Assembly: GCF_001612985.1 (NCBI RefSeq)
Contig: NZ_BDBM01000002.1
Span: 186,001-250,000, forward strand
Direction: 5' to 3'
Source of the DNA: Nocardia gamkensis NBRC 108242
Lineage (GTDB): Bacteria; Actinomycetota; Actinomycetes; Mycobacteriales; Mycobacteriaceae
Length of the DNA: 64,000 nucleotides
Shown: positions 36,536 through 45,093 of the stretch, one piece after another
Numbering within the stretch: the first letter of the stretch is position 1
Layout of the letters: every line of letters begins with the position of its first letter
Program-made: the position numbers and the translations under genes
Notes under the pieces: generated by a model
What the model was told of the DNA's origin: nothing
What the model saw: the letters and a program-made list of their open reading frames with translations, nothing else
Database searches by the model: none

Positions 36536-36555
36536 CGAAAGAACGAGGTGCGCGG

Positions 36556-37599
36556 GTGAGTACGGTGGTACAACCTTGTGCGCGCTGCGGTGCGCGCTGG
36601 GCCGTGCAGCGGGCGCCTATGCACTGGTGCCCGCGTTGCCGCGGCGTGCTCCTCTCGCCGGCGCCGATCGACGCGCCCGCCGACCGCCGCAACTACCGCT
36701 GGGTGGCCCGTAAACCGGGTCATCGCGTCCGCAGGCAGCCGCCAGGGCCCGCCGAGCAGAGCCGCACACCTCGCTACACGCGGATTCCGCGCTGGGGTCT
36801 GATCGATGCGCCACCGCAGGCCGCGGGCGCGGCACGCCGCCCGCTGGGCAAGTTGACCGACTCGGTGACCCGACTGCTCGTCGCGGCCACGGGCGTTTTC
36901 GGGCTGGCGGCCGTCGCCGAGCTGGCGCGCTATGCGCTCTTGCTGCACAACCGGACGCGCCTGATCCACCCCGTCGTGCTCTTCGCCTCCGACGCGTTCG
37001 TGATCGGTGCGGGGGTGCTGGCGATCCTGATCGCTCCGCTGGCGGCCTTGTCCGCGGTCGGAAGGTTGATCGAGCTCAGGCGGGCGGCCTACGACGCCGT
37101 GGGCCGGAGCGACCCGCGTTCGCCGCGAGCGCTGATATCCGGCTGCCTGATCCCGGTGGTCAATTTGCTGTGGCCCGGGATCTTCCTGATCGAAGTGGCC
37201 GCGTTGAAAGGTGATCCCCGGGCGGTACGGGCGGCCCGGATGTGGTGGGCGGCGTGGGTGTTCGGCGGGGTCGTCGCGGCGGCCGCGCTACTGTGGCGCA
37301 CCGCGGATTCGTTGCAGGCGGAGGCGGACGGGGTGTTGTTCACCGCGTTCACCGACGTGGTCGCGGCGGCGGTCGCGCTGCTGACCCTGTGGGTGCTGCG
37401 CATGCTCGAGGGGCGTGACCTGCTCGGTCGCCACCGGACCGCGCGCCGCTGGCTGATCGCGGTCGATCCCGCCGTGCCGGTGATCGAGCCGGTGCATCCC
37501 GGCGGAGGCGGACACGCGGCCGAACCGGCGGGCGCCGAGCAGGCACCCGAGGACAACGGTGCTCAGGACCGTGAGCAGGAGGAGGTTATGGCCAAGTGA
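36556..37599 (+). CDS. DUF4328-like membrane protein with N-terminal zinc-ribbon-like cysteines
   Basis: 347 aa. The first 30 residues carry two CxxC pairs (VQPCARCGARW, MHWCPRCRGVLL), a probable zinc ribbon. After a basic linker come six or so hydrophobic helices typical of DUF4328 (FGLAAVAELARYALL..., ALISGCLIPVVNLLWPGIFLIEVAAL). A Pro/Glu-rich tail ends the protein. Its TGA overlaps the GTG of the next gene. Function unknown. Confidence 0.8.
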   Translation: MSTVVQPCARCGARWAVQRAPMHWCPRCRGVLLSPAPIDAPADRRNYRWVARKPGHRVRRQPPGPAEQSRTPRYTRIPRWGLIDAPPQAAGAARRPLGKLTDSVTRLLVAATGVFGLAAVAELARYALLLHNRTRLIHPVVLFASDAFVIGAGVLAILIAPLAALSAVGRLIELRRAAYDAVGRSDPRSPRALISGCLIPVVNLLWPGIFLIEVAALKGDPRAVRAARMWWAAWVFGGVVAAAALLWRTADSLQAEADGVLFTAFTDVVAAAVALLTLWVLRMLEGRDLLGRHRTARRWLIAVDPAVPVIEPVHPGGGGHAAEPAGAEQAPEDNGAQDREQEEVMAK

Positions 37600-38363
37600 G
37601 CCAGGGCAGTCGCGCGCCATTCGTCGTCGCGCATCGAGGCGCCTCGGCGGCGCGTCCCGAGCACACGCTCGCCGCATACGAGCTGGCGCTGCAGGAGGGC
37701 GCCGACGGCGTCGAATGCGATGTCCGGCTGACCAGGGACGGGCATCTGGTGTGCGTGCACGATCGCACGGTCGACCGAACCTCCTCGGGCAGCGGGCTGG
37801 TCAGCGAGATGACGCTGGAGGAACTGCGGGCTCTCGATTTCGGCGCCGACGGCTCGCCCGCCTCGGTGCTGACCCTCAGCGAGCTGATCGGCCTGGTGCT
37901 GGACTGGCGCAGCAGGCCGACCAAGCTGTTCATCGAAACCAAGCACCCGGTCCGCTACGGCGCGCTCGTCGAGAACAAACTGCTCGCCGAGCTCCAGCGC
38001 TTCGGCATCGCCACCCCGGCCTCCGCCGACCATTCCCGGGCCGTCGTGATGTCGTTCGCGGCCACCGCGGTGTGGCGCATCCGCCGCGCCGCGCCGCTGC
38101 TGCCCACCGTTCTGCTCGGCGAATCATCGCGCTACCTGGGCGGCTCCGCGGCCACAACCGTCGGAGCCACGGCTGTCGGCCCCTCGGTGAAGACCTTGCG
38201 CGAACACCCCGAACTGGTCGACAAGGCCGCGGCCGCGGGCCGCGCCACCTACTGCTGGACTGTCGACGACGCCGACGACGTCCAACTGTGCGCGGACCTC
38301 GGCGTCAGCTGGATCGCCACCAACCACCCGGGCCGCACCAAGTCGCTGCTCCCGGCCGCCTGA
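37596..38363 (+). CDS. Glycerophosphodiester phosphodiesterase
   Basis: 255 aa. VAHRGASAARPEHTLAAYELALQEGADGVECDVRLTRDGHLVCVHDRTVDRT contains the catalytic His pair and the metal-binding Glu/Asp residues; KLFIETKHP and the C-terminal ATYCWTVDDADDVQLCADLGVSWIATNHP complete the TIM barrel. Hydrolyses glycerophosphodiesters to glycerol-3-phosphate. No signal peptide, so cytoplasmic. Resembles GlpQ1 (Rv3842c). Confidence 0.92.
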   Translation: MSQGSRAPFVVAHRGASAARPEHTLAAYELALQEGADGVECDVRLTRDGHLVCVHDRTVDRTSSGSGLVSEMTLEELRALDFGADGSPASVLTLSELIGLVLDWRSRPTKLFIETKHPVRYGALVENKLLAELQRFGIATPASADHSRAVVMSFAATAVWRIRRAAPLLPTVLLGESSRYLGGSAATTVGATAVGPSVKTLREHPELVDKAAAAGRATYCWTVDDADDVQLCADLGVSWIATNHPGRTKSLLPAA

Positions 38364-38640
38364 TCGGCCGCGCGGGGCGAACGAGCGCATGCCGATCGGA
38401 CCATCGGCTCCATAACGATCGCACCAGCCGCTCTCCCGCCTACGGCGAAAGCCCCACCCGCCCGCCGCCCGGGTAGCCGTGGCGTCCACAACACAGCCGC
38501 CCGCGAAGTCGGGGCGCGTACGAGATCCGCGGCATCTGCGATCCACGGTGCGACGGCGTTCGCTGCCGCGTCCTGACGACGGCGCAACCCCGTTCGCGCG
38601 GTGACCGCATGATGCACCAAACCACCTCAACCACAGGTCT
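38364..38640. other. Intergenic region with no recognised gene
   Basis: GC-rich sequence after the GDPD gene with no reading frame of convincing composition. Followed by the dispersed repeat and then the DUF5926 promoter. Confidence 0.5.
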
Positions 38641-38870
38641 CGAGGGCGCGGTACCACGCAGTGCCCGTTCGCCACACCGAGTCGCGCGCCCCATGCCCAG
38701 AACTCGAATGCCAAGCGTGCCCAGCTCACCTCGACTCCCGGTTTCGAGCGAAGCGAGACCGAGCATCCGCCGTTCGCGGCCCGGCTCGCGAACACCCAGC
38801 GCGCCGCAGGCGCTGGAAAACCAACACAGCGAACACGCCGCGCCGTAGGCGCGGCCGGTCCAACACTGTG
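38640..38870 (-). repeat. Dispersed intergenic repeat, copy at 38.7 kb
   Basis: On the minus strand it reads GCGGCGTGTTCG, GGGCCGCGAACGGCGGATG, CTCGGTCTCGCTTCGCTCG and GAGCTGGGC, the order seen at 19966-20120 with about 80 percent identity in the core. Three compact CG stems (GCGCCTACGGCGC, GCGCCTGCGGCGC and the TCGCTTCGCT type) stand out. Confidence 0.6.
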
Positions 38871-38884
38871 TAGGTTGAGCCCTC

Positions 38885-39805
38885 GTGGGTAAGAGCAAGC
38901 GCAACAGTCCTAAGCCCGGCGGGAACCGGGCCCAGCGTCTCGCCGAGCGGCGGACAGCGCAGGAGCAAGCGGCACAGGCCGTCACGCGTCCGTTCGAGGG
39001 CTTGGCCGCGGAGTGCGATCTGGTCGCGCTCCGTGAATTCGTTCCCTCGGCGACCGCGCGGTTGACGCCGGTGGCGTCGGTCGCGGCCGAGCGGCCGGTC
39101 GTGCTCGCCACGGTGCTGCCCGGCGCGGTGGCCGCGCTGGTGCGCGCCGGCGACGAGCCCAGCGGGTACGTGGGCGTGCAGACGCAGTTCCAGGGCGCCG
39201 ACCCGGCAGCCGATCTGGCCGCGGCGATCCTGTGGACCCAGTCCGCCGAGCCCGGTGATTCGCTGTCTTCCGTGGCGAGCGTCGCGGGCGGCCCGCGGCT
39301 GTCCGATGTCATCGATCCCGCCGCGAGCCTGGAGCTGACCGTGCACCAGGACTTCGACTGGTGGGTGCCTGCCGGAGTCGAGCCCGACGCGCAGGTCGCC
39401 GCCACCATCGAGCAGGCCAAACAGGCGATCATGCCGTCGGCGCGGCTCGGGCTGGACGCGGACGCGATCGGCGCGGCCTGGTGGGTGGACGCGGGCGAGA
39501 AGGCGCATATCCGCTGGGTGCGGCCGGAGGACGAGGACGCGCTGATGCTGGCGCTGGCTCGTCTGCACGCCTCCGGCGGCCTGCACCTCGGCGAGGGTTC
39601 CCGATTCGCCGGGTCGTTCCGTACGCACGGCGTGCTGGTCCCGGTGTTCGACTTGGACCCGGAGCGGCACCCCGACGAATGGGTGAAGCCCGCAACCGAA
39701 TTCGGTGCGCGCCTGTCCGAGGCGCTGGCCGCCGACGCCCCGCTGACGGCCGACGAGCGCCGCTCCCGTGACGGCCTGCGGTCACGTCAGGTCACACTGC
39801 GCTGA
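38885..39805 (+). CDS. DUF5926 family protein
   Basis: 306 aa. A Lys/Arg-rich N-terminus (MGKSKRNSPKPGGNRAQRLAERR) leads to an acidic globular body with repeated conserved stretches (ECDLVALREFVPSATARL, LHQDFDWWVP-like segment, AHIRWVRPEDEDALMLALARLHASGGLHLGEGSRFAGSFRTHGVLVPVFDLD). Conserved in actinobacteria, function unknown. GTG 38885 follows TAGGTT by eight nt. Confidence 0.85.
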   Translation: MGKSKRNSPKPGGNRAQRLAERRTAQEQAAQAVTRPFEGLAAECDLVALREFVPSATARLTPVASVAAERPVVLATVLPGAVAALVRAGDEPSGYVGVQTQFQGADPAADLAAAILWTQSAEPGDSLSSVASVAGGPRLSDVIDPAASLELTVHQDFDWWVPAGVEPDAQVAATIEQAKQAIMPSARLGLDADAIGAAWWVDAGEKAHIRWVRPEDEDALMLALARLHASGGLHLGEGSRFAGSFRTHGVLVPVFDLDPERHPDEWVKPATEFGARLSEALAADAPLTADERRSRDGLRSRQVTLR

Positions 39806-39969
39806 GTTCCCGGTCGACGGGATTCATGCGAAGTACCTATCGATCCGCGGCGACCCTTTTCTATTGTCGCCGGTAACGCTGGACGATAGGGAAGTCTCAC
39901 CGAACTCTCGACGAAAAGCGCCGAAACCGTCTCGCGCGGATTCGGCGGAAAAAAGAGTCCGAACAGCGG

Positions 39970-40001
39970 CAGGCCCGGTTCCTGATAAGAAACCGGGCCT
40001 G
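39970..40001 (-). terminator. Terminator after bfrB
   Basis: An 11-bp stem CAGGCCCGGTT / AACCGGGCCTG, 25 bp past the ferritin stop; no T-run. Confidence 0.6.
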
Positions 40002-40025
40002 TTCGCCTTCTCGGCGCGAACTCCG

Positions 40026-40574
40026 TCAGACGGAGCCGCCCGCCACCGAAGGCCCACCGGAGGTGTCGCTCGGGCCGCTCATTTCCCGGGCGACGAATTC
40101 CTCCAGGTCGAACAGGTTCGACCCGGCGCGATCGGCGATGGTGAGCAGTGTGGTCATGTTCGCGACTTCCTCGACCTGTTCCTTCAGGAACCACTGCATG
40201 AACTGTTCGCCGAGGTAGTCGCCCTCTTCCCGGGCGGTGCTCGCCAGCTGGATGATCTGCTCGGTGACCGTCTTCTCCTGGGCGAGCGCGAGCGCGATCG
40301 GCTCCCGAGCGCTCTCGAAATGCGATTTCGCCGCGTCGATGCCGGAAATCTCGATGCTGATATCCCGGTCCAGGAAGTACTGCACGATCATCATCGCGTG
40401 ATTGCGTTCTTCGACCGACTGCTTGTAGAACCGCTTGGCCAGCTGCGGCAGGTCGGCATTGTCGAACCACACCGCAATCGCGATGTACTGATGCTCGGCA
40501 TTGAATTCATGCCGGATCTGATCGTGCAACAGGCTGTGAAATTTGCTGCGGGGTGCGTCCGGATGGCTTGACAT
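40026..40574 (-). CDS. bfrB: Ferritin, BfrB type
   Basis: 182 aa, non-heme ferritin that oxidises and stores iron in a 24-mer shell. Ferroxidase ligands are intact: Glu23 (IRHEF), Glu56 and His59 (VEERNH), Glu100 (AQEKT), Gln133 and Glu136 (KEQVEE). Start ATG 40574 chosen over an upstream one at 40610. An IdeR-like box lies at 40627-40645, suggesting iron-dependent control. A paralogous gene with altered ligands is directly upstream. Confidence 0.93.
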   Translation of the reverse strand: MSSHPDAPRSKFHSLLHDQIRHEFNAEHQYIAIAVWFDNADLPQLAKRFYKQSVEERNHAMMIVQYFLDRDISIEISGIDAAKSHFESAREPIALALAQEKTVTEQIIQLASTAREEGDYLGEQFMQWFLKEQVEEVANMTTLLTIADRAGSNLFDLEEFVAREMSGPSDTSGGPSVAGGSV

Positions 40575-40626
40575 GGCATCGACATTAGCGCTGGTCAGAT
40601 CGCGTGTCATCCAAGTGCAGCCTTAT

Positions 40627-40645
40627 TGAGGCTAGTGTTGCCTAA
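40627..40645. promoter_or_regulatory. IdeR-like iron box upstream of bfrB
   Basis: TGAGGCTAGTGTTGCCTAA agrees with the IdeR consensus TTAGGTTAGGCTAACCTAA at 13 of 19 positions, with both outer half-sites (GAGG/CCTAA) well kept. It lies 53 bp before the bfrB start, where IdeR activates ferritin genes in mycobacteria. The second ferritin gene ends one base away. Confidence 0.5.
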
Positions 40646-41197
40646 TTAATTCCGCGCTGCTCCAGCCATTCTCGGCGCCGGTATATCGGTGCGCTGGCGC
40701 GCCCGCATCTCCCGGGCGACGAACTCCTCGACATCGAACAACTGCCCGTCGGCGCGGTCGAGTACGGCCAGCAGCGTGGTCATCCGGGCGACGCTCTTCA
40801 CCTGTTCCTCCAAGAACCACCGGACGAATCGTTCGCCCAGGTAGTCACCGGAGCCGCGGGCCGCACGGGCGAGATCGCTGATCCGGGTGCTGCGGTCCTG
40901 TTCGATCTCCAGCAGCAGAGCGATTGCGCCGCGCGGGGTTTCGAAGGTCGATGTGATCTCCTCCAGCCCCCCGATCTGCACCGGGAGATCCCGATCCAGC
41001 AGGTACTGGACCATGCGCAGCGCATTGCCGTGGTGCTCGCGTGAGCGGCCGTACGCGTGTCCGGCCAATTGCGGCAGTCTCGCCGAGTCGAAGTACACGG
41101 CGGCGGCGAGATACTGCTGGGCGGCGGTGAATTCGTGACGGATCTGCGTGCGCAGCAAGTCGGGGAAGGACTCGTCGGCCTCGTCGGTGTCCGGCAT
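40646..41197 (-). CDS. Ferritin paralogue lacking ferroxidase ligands
   Basis: 183 aa, aligning without gaps to BfrB over about 155 residues. Glu22, Glu99, Glu131 and Gln132 are kept, but Glu56, His59 and Glu136 of BfrB become His55, Asn58 and Ser135 (REHHGNALR for VEERNHAMM). The ExxH metal site is therefore lost, as in ferritin light-chain-like subunits. It may co-assemble with BfrB and aid core formation, or have lost enzymatic function. It starts ten bp after the LCP gene and is probably co-transcribed with it. Confidence 0.85.
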   Translation of the reverse strand: MPDTDEADESFPDLLRTQIRHEFTAAQQYLAAAVYFDSARLPQLAGHAYGRSREHHGNALRMVQYLLDRDLPVQIGGLEEITSTFETPRGAIALLLEIEQDRSTRISDLARAARGSGDYLGERFVRWFLEEQVKSVARMTTLLAVLDRADGQLFDVEEFVAREMRARQRTDIPAPRMAGAARN

Positions 41198-41207
41198 GGC
41201 ATCGACG

Positions 41208-42575
41208 CTACCGCGTCAGCAGATCCTCTGGAACGGCACGGTCGGCGGCCAGTGCGTCGAAGAAGCGCCCGGCCTTCTCCTTGTCCCACAGCAGCACGTT
41301 GCCGCTGTCGGTGTCGTCGAATCCGCCGATCGGTACCGTCGTGGCGACGGTTTCGCCGCGCAGCGCCCAGCCCAGTCCGCCGAGGTCCCAGATGTGGTCG
41401 CCGTTGTCGACCTTCAGCGACTCGGCGGTGTCGGAGGCCAGCGGCCAGAGTTTGAACGGGTTGGCCAGGGTGGCGCCGCTGGTCGCCTTCTTCAGCAGGG
41501 CGGCCATGAACAGGCGCTGATTGTTCATCCGGTCGATGTCCGCGAGCGCGGTCGCCCGGCTGCGGACGAAGCCCAACGCCTGTGGTCCGTTCAGCCGCTG
41601 GCAGCCCGCGGGCAGGTCGATGCCGGCGAGCGGGTCGTCGATCGCCTTGGGGACGCACACGTCGATGCCGCCGAGGGTGTCGACCACGCCGGCGAAGCCG
41701 CCGAAACCGATCTGCGCGTAGTGGTCGATGCGCAAGCCGGTGGCGATCTCCACGGTCTGCACCAGCAGTGCGGGACCGCCGATGGCGAACGCGGCGTTCA
41801 GCTTGTCCTTGCCCTGGCCGGGGATGCCGACGTACGAGTCACGCGGCAGGCTGACCAGGGTGGTCTTGCCCGATTTCGGCACGTGCACCAGCATGATCGT
41901 GTCGGTGCGCTCGGGACCCACCTCGCCGCCGGTGGCGAGTTCCTGCTCCTGCTCGGGAGTCAGCTCACCGCGGCCGTCGGAGCCGACCAGCAGCCAGGTC
42001 GTGCCGGGGGTGTTCCCGACCCGCTTGGCGTAGTTCGCCAGGGCGGGGATGCGGTTGAGCGAGTTGTCCAGTTGGATGACGGCCCCGACGGCCGCGATCA
42101 CCAGCACCAGCAGGATCACCAGGAACCAGCGGAACGGGTGTCGCTTGCGGCGCGGTCGCGGCGCTCGCGGCGGGCGTTCGCCACGCGGCGGCACGGGCGG
42201 TGGGCCCTCCCGGAACGGCCGTGGCTTCCGGGGCGGCGTCGGCGGCGGACCTTCGTGATAGGGCACCGGGCGCTGCGTGGGCGCGGGCGTTGGAGCTTCG
42301 TGATGCGGCGCCGGGCGCTGGGTGGGGGCGTGCCTGCGGGCCGGGGGAGGCGGCGGCATGCGTCGTGCCTGTTCCGGCGGGACCTGCGAATATGCCAGCG
42401 GCTGCCCGTGCGGGTCGACCGCGCCATCGCGGCGCATCACCTGGGTGGGCTCGATCGGCGGCGGCGCGCCCGGACCGGGCGGTGGCACGCGGCGGCGCAT
42501 GGGAGGCTCACCGGGCCTGCCGGGCGGCGGCATCCGGCGCGTGTGCGCGTTGCGCTGGGGGTCGTCGCCGTTCAT
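41208..42575 (-). CDS. LytR-CpsA-Psr family cell-wall ligase
   Basis: 455 aa from ATG 42575, with TAGAGT seven nt upstream. A 160-residue Pro/Arg-rich cytoplasmic N-terminus with repeated RPxPYHEGPPP-type units precedes one transmembrane helix (FRWFLVILLVLVIAAVGAVI). The LCP domain has LLVGSDGRGELTPEQ, ERTDTIMLVHVPKSGKTTLVSLPRDSYV and the FVRSRATALADIDRMNNQRLFMAALL signature. Family members attach polymers such as arabinogalactan to peptidoglycan. Position beside bfrB recalls Rv3840. Confidence 0.9.
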   Translation of the reverse strand: MNGDDPQRNAHTRRMPPPGRPGEPPMRRRVPPPGPGAPPPIEPTQVMRRDGAVDPHGQPLAYSQVPPEQARRMPPPPPARRHAPTQRPAPHHEAPTPAPTQRPVPYHEGPPPTPPRKPRPFREGPPPVPPRGERPPRAPRPRRKRHPFRWFLVILLVLVIAAVGAVIQLDNSLNRIPALANYAKRVGNTPGTTWLLVGSDGRGELTPEQEQELATGGEVGPERTDTIMLVHVPKSGKTTLVSLPRDSYVGIPGQGKDKLNAAFAIGGPALLVQTVEIATGLRIDHYAQIGFGGFAGVVDTLGGIDVCVPKAIDDPLAGIDLPAGCQRLNGPQALGFVRSRATALADIDRMNNQRLFMAALLKKATSGATLANPFKLWPLASDTAESLKVDNGDHIWDLGGLGWALRGETVATTVPIGGFDDTDSGNVLLWDKEKAGRFFDALAADRAVPEDLLTR

Positions 42576-42703
42576 CACTGAAACTCTACTTATCGTGCGG
42601 TTGTGAGGTGTCGCATGTGGACACCGGGCGCACACGGAAGCGGCGCTGCTTCCTAATTCGCACGCGGCGCCGGGTTGTTAGCGTTCCGCAGGGCACGGTT
42701 GCG

Positions 42704-43498
42704 TCACGGGAGCCACGAAACATGGCCACGCAGAACGGTATAGCCGAGATAGGCGACCGCATCGATGGTGGCGTGCGCGAGCACCAGCGGCCACAGCCGA
42801 TTCGTGCGCTGCCAATAGCGACCGAATATGACGCCCATCACAAGATTTCCGAGTCCTCCGCCCAGTCCCTGATACAGGTGATAGCTGCCACGCAGCAGCG
42901 CCGAGGCCAGCAGCGCCGAGTTCGCCGACCATCCGAGCCTGCGCAGCCGGGTGAGCAGGAACGCCACCACGATGACCTCCTCGGCCAGGGCGTTCGCGCA
43001 GGCCGAGAGGATGAGCGCGGGCAACCGCCACCAGTAGTCGCCGAGCGAGGCGGGCACGATCGTCACGCTGAGGCCCAATGCGTGGGCAAGGAGATACAGT
43101 CCCAGCCCCGGTACTCCGATGATCGCGGCGAGCGTCAAGCCGGGTAGCACGTCCGCGCGCCACCGGAGCCGATTCGCCAGCCCGATCAGTCGCGGCCCGA
43201 TGCCGCCGCGCCACAGCAGATACAGGCCCAGGGCCGCCCACCCCAGCAGCCGCAGCACGCTGAGTAGCTGGAACAGCAGGTCGATGGTGGATTGGGTGGA
43301 TCGCGACGGGTTCAGCGCGACGGTCCGCCCGCCGATCCCGCCCGGCGCGAGCGCACTCTCCACCAGCGAAAGCGCGGCGCTGAGCCCGCTGAGCCCGAAG
43401 GTGACGAGCAGCACCACCGCGATCTCGAGTTTGAGCGCCAGCCGCTCGCGATCGGTCGGCTCGGCCTCGTCCCACTGGGCATCGGACTCCGCACGCAT
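42704..43498 (-). CDS. CPBP family intramembrane metalloprotease
   Basis: 264 aa, about seven membrane helices. The conserved glutamates are in ANALAEEVIVVAFLLTRL, the second motif in LLRGSYHLYQGLGG (Arg and His), and the third in LVLAHATIDAVAY (His). The family (Abi/CAAX-like) clips membrane proteins; the substrate is unknown. An acidic N-terminus of 25 residues precedes the first span. Confidence 0.88.
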   Translation of the reverse strand: MRAESDAQWDEAEPTDRERLALKLEIAVVLLVTFGLSGLSAALSLVESALAPGGIGGRTVALNPSRSTQSTIDLLFQLLSVLRLLGWAALGLYLLWRGGIGPRLIGLANRLRWRADVLPGLTLAAIIGVPGLGLYLLAHALGLSVTIVPASLGDYWWRLPALILSACANALAEEVIVVAFLLTRLRRLGWSANSALLASALLRGSYHLYQGLGGGLGNLVMGVIFGRYWQRTNRLWPLVLAHATIDAVAYLGYTVLRGHVSWLP

Positions 43499-43618
43499 GG
43501 GTCGAATCTATTGCGCTCGCCCGGCCCGGCGCGCGGCGCGTCACCGTCGAGTTCCGCGACGGTCGGGAACCCGCCCCGTTCGGTGCGTCACCGCGCTTCG
43601 CGTCGTATTCGGACCGGG

Positions 43619-44386
43619 TCAGATGCGGCGCAGGCCATTGAGGAACGGGCAGCCTGCCAGCGTGCGTACGGCCCGGCTGAGGCCTTCGATATCGTCGGCC
43701 GGAGCGCTGAACGGCAAGCGGAAGTCGTGGTCGCCGTCGTGTCCCTCCACCCGCAGGGTGAGGCCGTAGCGGTCGATGGCGAGCGGGTGCACGATGCCGC
43801 GCTGTAGGTGCGGCGGAAGGTGCCTGGCCAGCTGGGCGACGACATCGGCGTGGTCGGCCTGCATGTGCTGCAGCCATGCGGATTCCATGGCGCAGAACGG
43901 ATCCGGCTGCGCCGAGCGCAACTCGTCGCTGCTCACCGATTCCGCGCCGGTCGAGTCTGCCACCACCGCGGAGTTGATCACCAGCCGCAGCAGCGTGGCG
44001 CCGAAGCCGATGTCGAGCAGCCCGGGATGCGGGTGGTCCTCGGCCACCTCGGTGGCCAGCGCGCGCTGCGCCTGCGTGGGCACCGCACGCACCCAGCCGC
44101 GTAGCCAGACCAGTGCGCGCACCGGCTCGCGCAGCGGCAGCGGAGCGTGATCGGTGAGTTCGAGCACCGCGGGCGCGCCCTGCTCGCCGGAATTGCCCGC
44201 CAGGATCGCGGCGACCGAGGCGGTGGGCACCGCGATCACGGCGTCGCCGCACTGGCGTAGGTGGTGCACCGACGCGGGGGTGGGATCGATGCCCGGCATG
44301 GCCAGCACCGCTTGCTCCGCGTGGGCGCACGCGCTGCGCACCCGCTCGGCGGTGGACGGTGCGACGGTCGAGGACGGACTCGGCAT
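43619..44386 (-). CDS. DUF2470 domain protein, probably heme or iron related
   Basis: 255 aa. The N-terminal 150 residues form a split-barrel-like region; the C-terminal third (FCAMESAWLQHMQADHADVVAQLARHLP...RYGLTLRVEGHDGDHDFRLPFSAPADDIEGL) matches DUF2470, the domain paired with heme-utilisation HugZ/HutZ folds. An excellent IdeR-like box lies 37 bp before the ATG, so iron repression is likely. Role in heme breakdown or cytochrome handling is inference. Confidence 0.8.
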   Translation of the reverse strand: MPSPSSTVAPSTAERVRSACAHAEQAVLAMPGIDPTPASVHHLRQCGDAVIAVPTASVAAILAGNSGEQGAPAVLELTDHAPLPLREPVRALVWLRGWVRAVPTQAQRALATEVAEDHPHPGLLDIGFGATLLRLVINSAVVADSTGAESVSSDELRSAQPDPFCAMESAWLQHMQADHADVVAQLARHLPPHLQRGIVHPLAIDRYGLTLRVEGHDGDHDFRLPFSAPADDIEGLSRAVRTLAGCPFLNGLRRI

Positions 44387-44422
44387 ACAAACCTCCGTAG
44401 AGCGGGCGGCGCGTAATATTGA

Positions 44423-44441
44423 TTAGGTTACCCTAAGCTAA
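44423..44441. promoter_or_regulatory. IdeR-like iron box between divergent genes
   Basis: TTAGGTTACCCTAAGCTAA agrees with the IdeR consensus at 16 of 19 positions. It sits 37 bp upstream of the DUF2470 gene and 143 bp upstream of the plus-strand gene at 44584, in an AT-rich promoter region. Confidence 0.75.
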
Positions 44442-44583
44442 GTGACAGCGCGTGGGTTCCGCAAGCGTTCCGATCGAGCCGAATCGAAGCGACCCGTGGC
44501 ATACGGCCGACGCGGCGAATCTCATGTGCACCGGTCTCGCGGGCAGCCGGCCTCGGCTCGAAGAGTGTTGTTACGGTGAGGGC

Positions 44584-44997
44584 GTGTCGGAAGGGACGGA
44601 ATCCGGAGAACCGGTGCTGGTGACGTTGTCGACGCCGCCGCGGCGCAGTCTGGTCGACGGGTTGGTCCGCAACATCGGCGCAAGCCCCGCCGCGCCGACC
44701 GTGGAACTGGACGCGCCGGACAGCGGGATCGCCGACTTCCTCGCGCAGGCGGCACACTCCGATACCGGTTTCGTCGTGCGTACCGCCTCCGGTGAGCGCG
44801 CGGTGGCCATCGTCGCCGCGACGGCCGCCGCCCTGTGCGGCGAAGACATCGGCGCCGCACTGCGCAACCCCGATATCGCCTTCCTGACTTCTCTGAAACC
44901 ACCGGCCGTCGAGGCGGTCCGATCCGTCCTGCTCGCCATCGAAACCGCGGCCGTTGACCGGGTGAACGACGCGTTGCGGGTGCTCAACGAAGGTTGA
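44584..44997 (+). CDS. Conserved hypothetical protein upstream of pheA
   Basis: 137 aa from GTG 44584; TACGGT lies six nt before it. An upstream ATG at 44524 is possible. The sequence, RRSLVDGLVRNIGASPAAPTVELDAPDSGIADFLAQAAHS... then VVRTASGERAVAIVAATAAALCG, shows alternating strands and helices with no recognised family. It may share the iron box region at 44423-44441. Confidence 0.6.
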   Translation: MSEGTESGEPVLVTLSTPPRRSLVDGLVRNIGASPAAPTVELDAPDSGIADFLAQAAHSDTGFVVRTASGERAVAIVAATAAALCGEDIGAALRNPDIAFLTSLKPPAVEAVRSVLLAIETAAVDRVNDALRVLNEG

Positions 44998-45093
44998 ACG
45001 GCGCTCGGGCTGCCGTGGAACACCGGCCGCGCGGTGGCCGGGCCTTCCGCGATTGGTGGGGGGCCGGGCGAGCGCGCAAGTAATCTCGTAACC

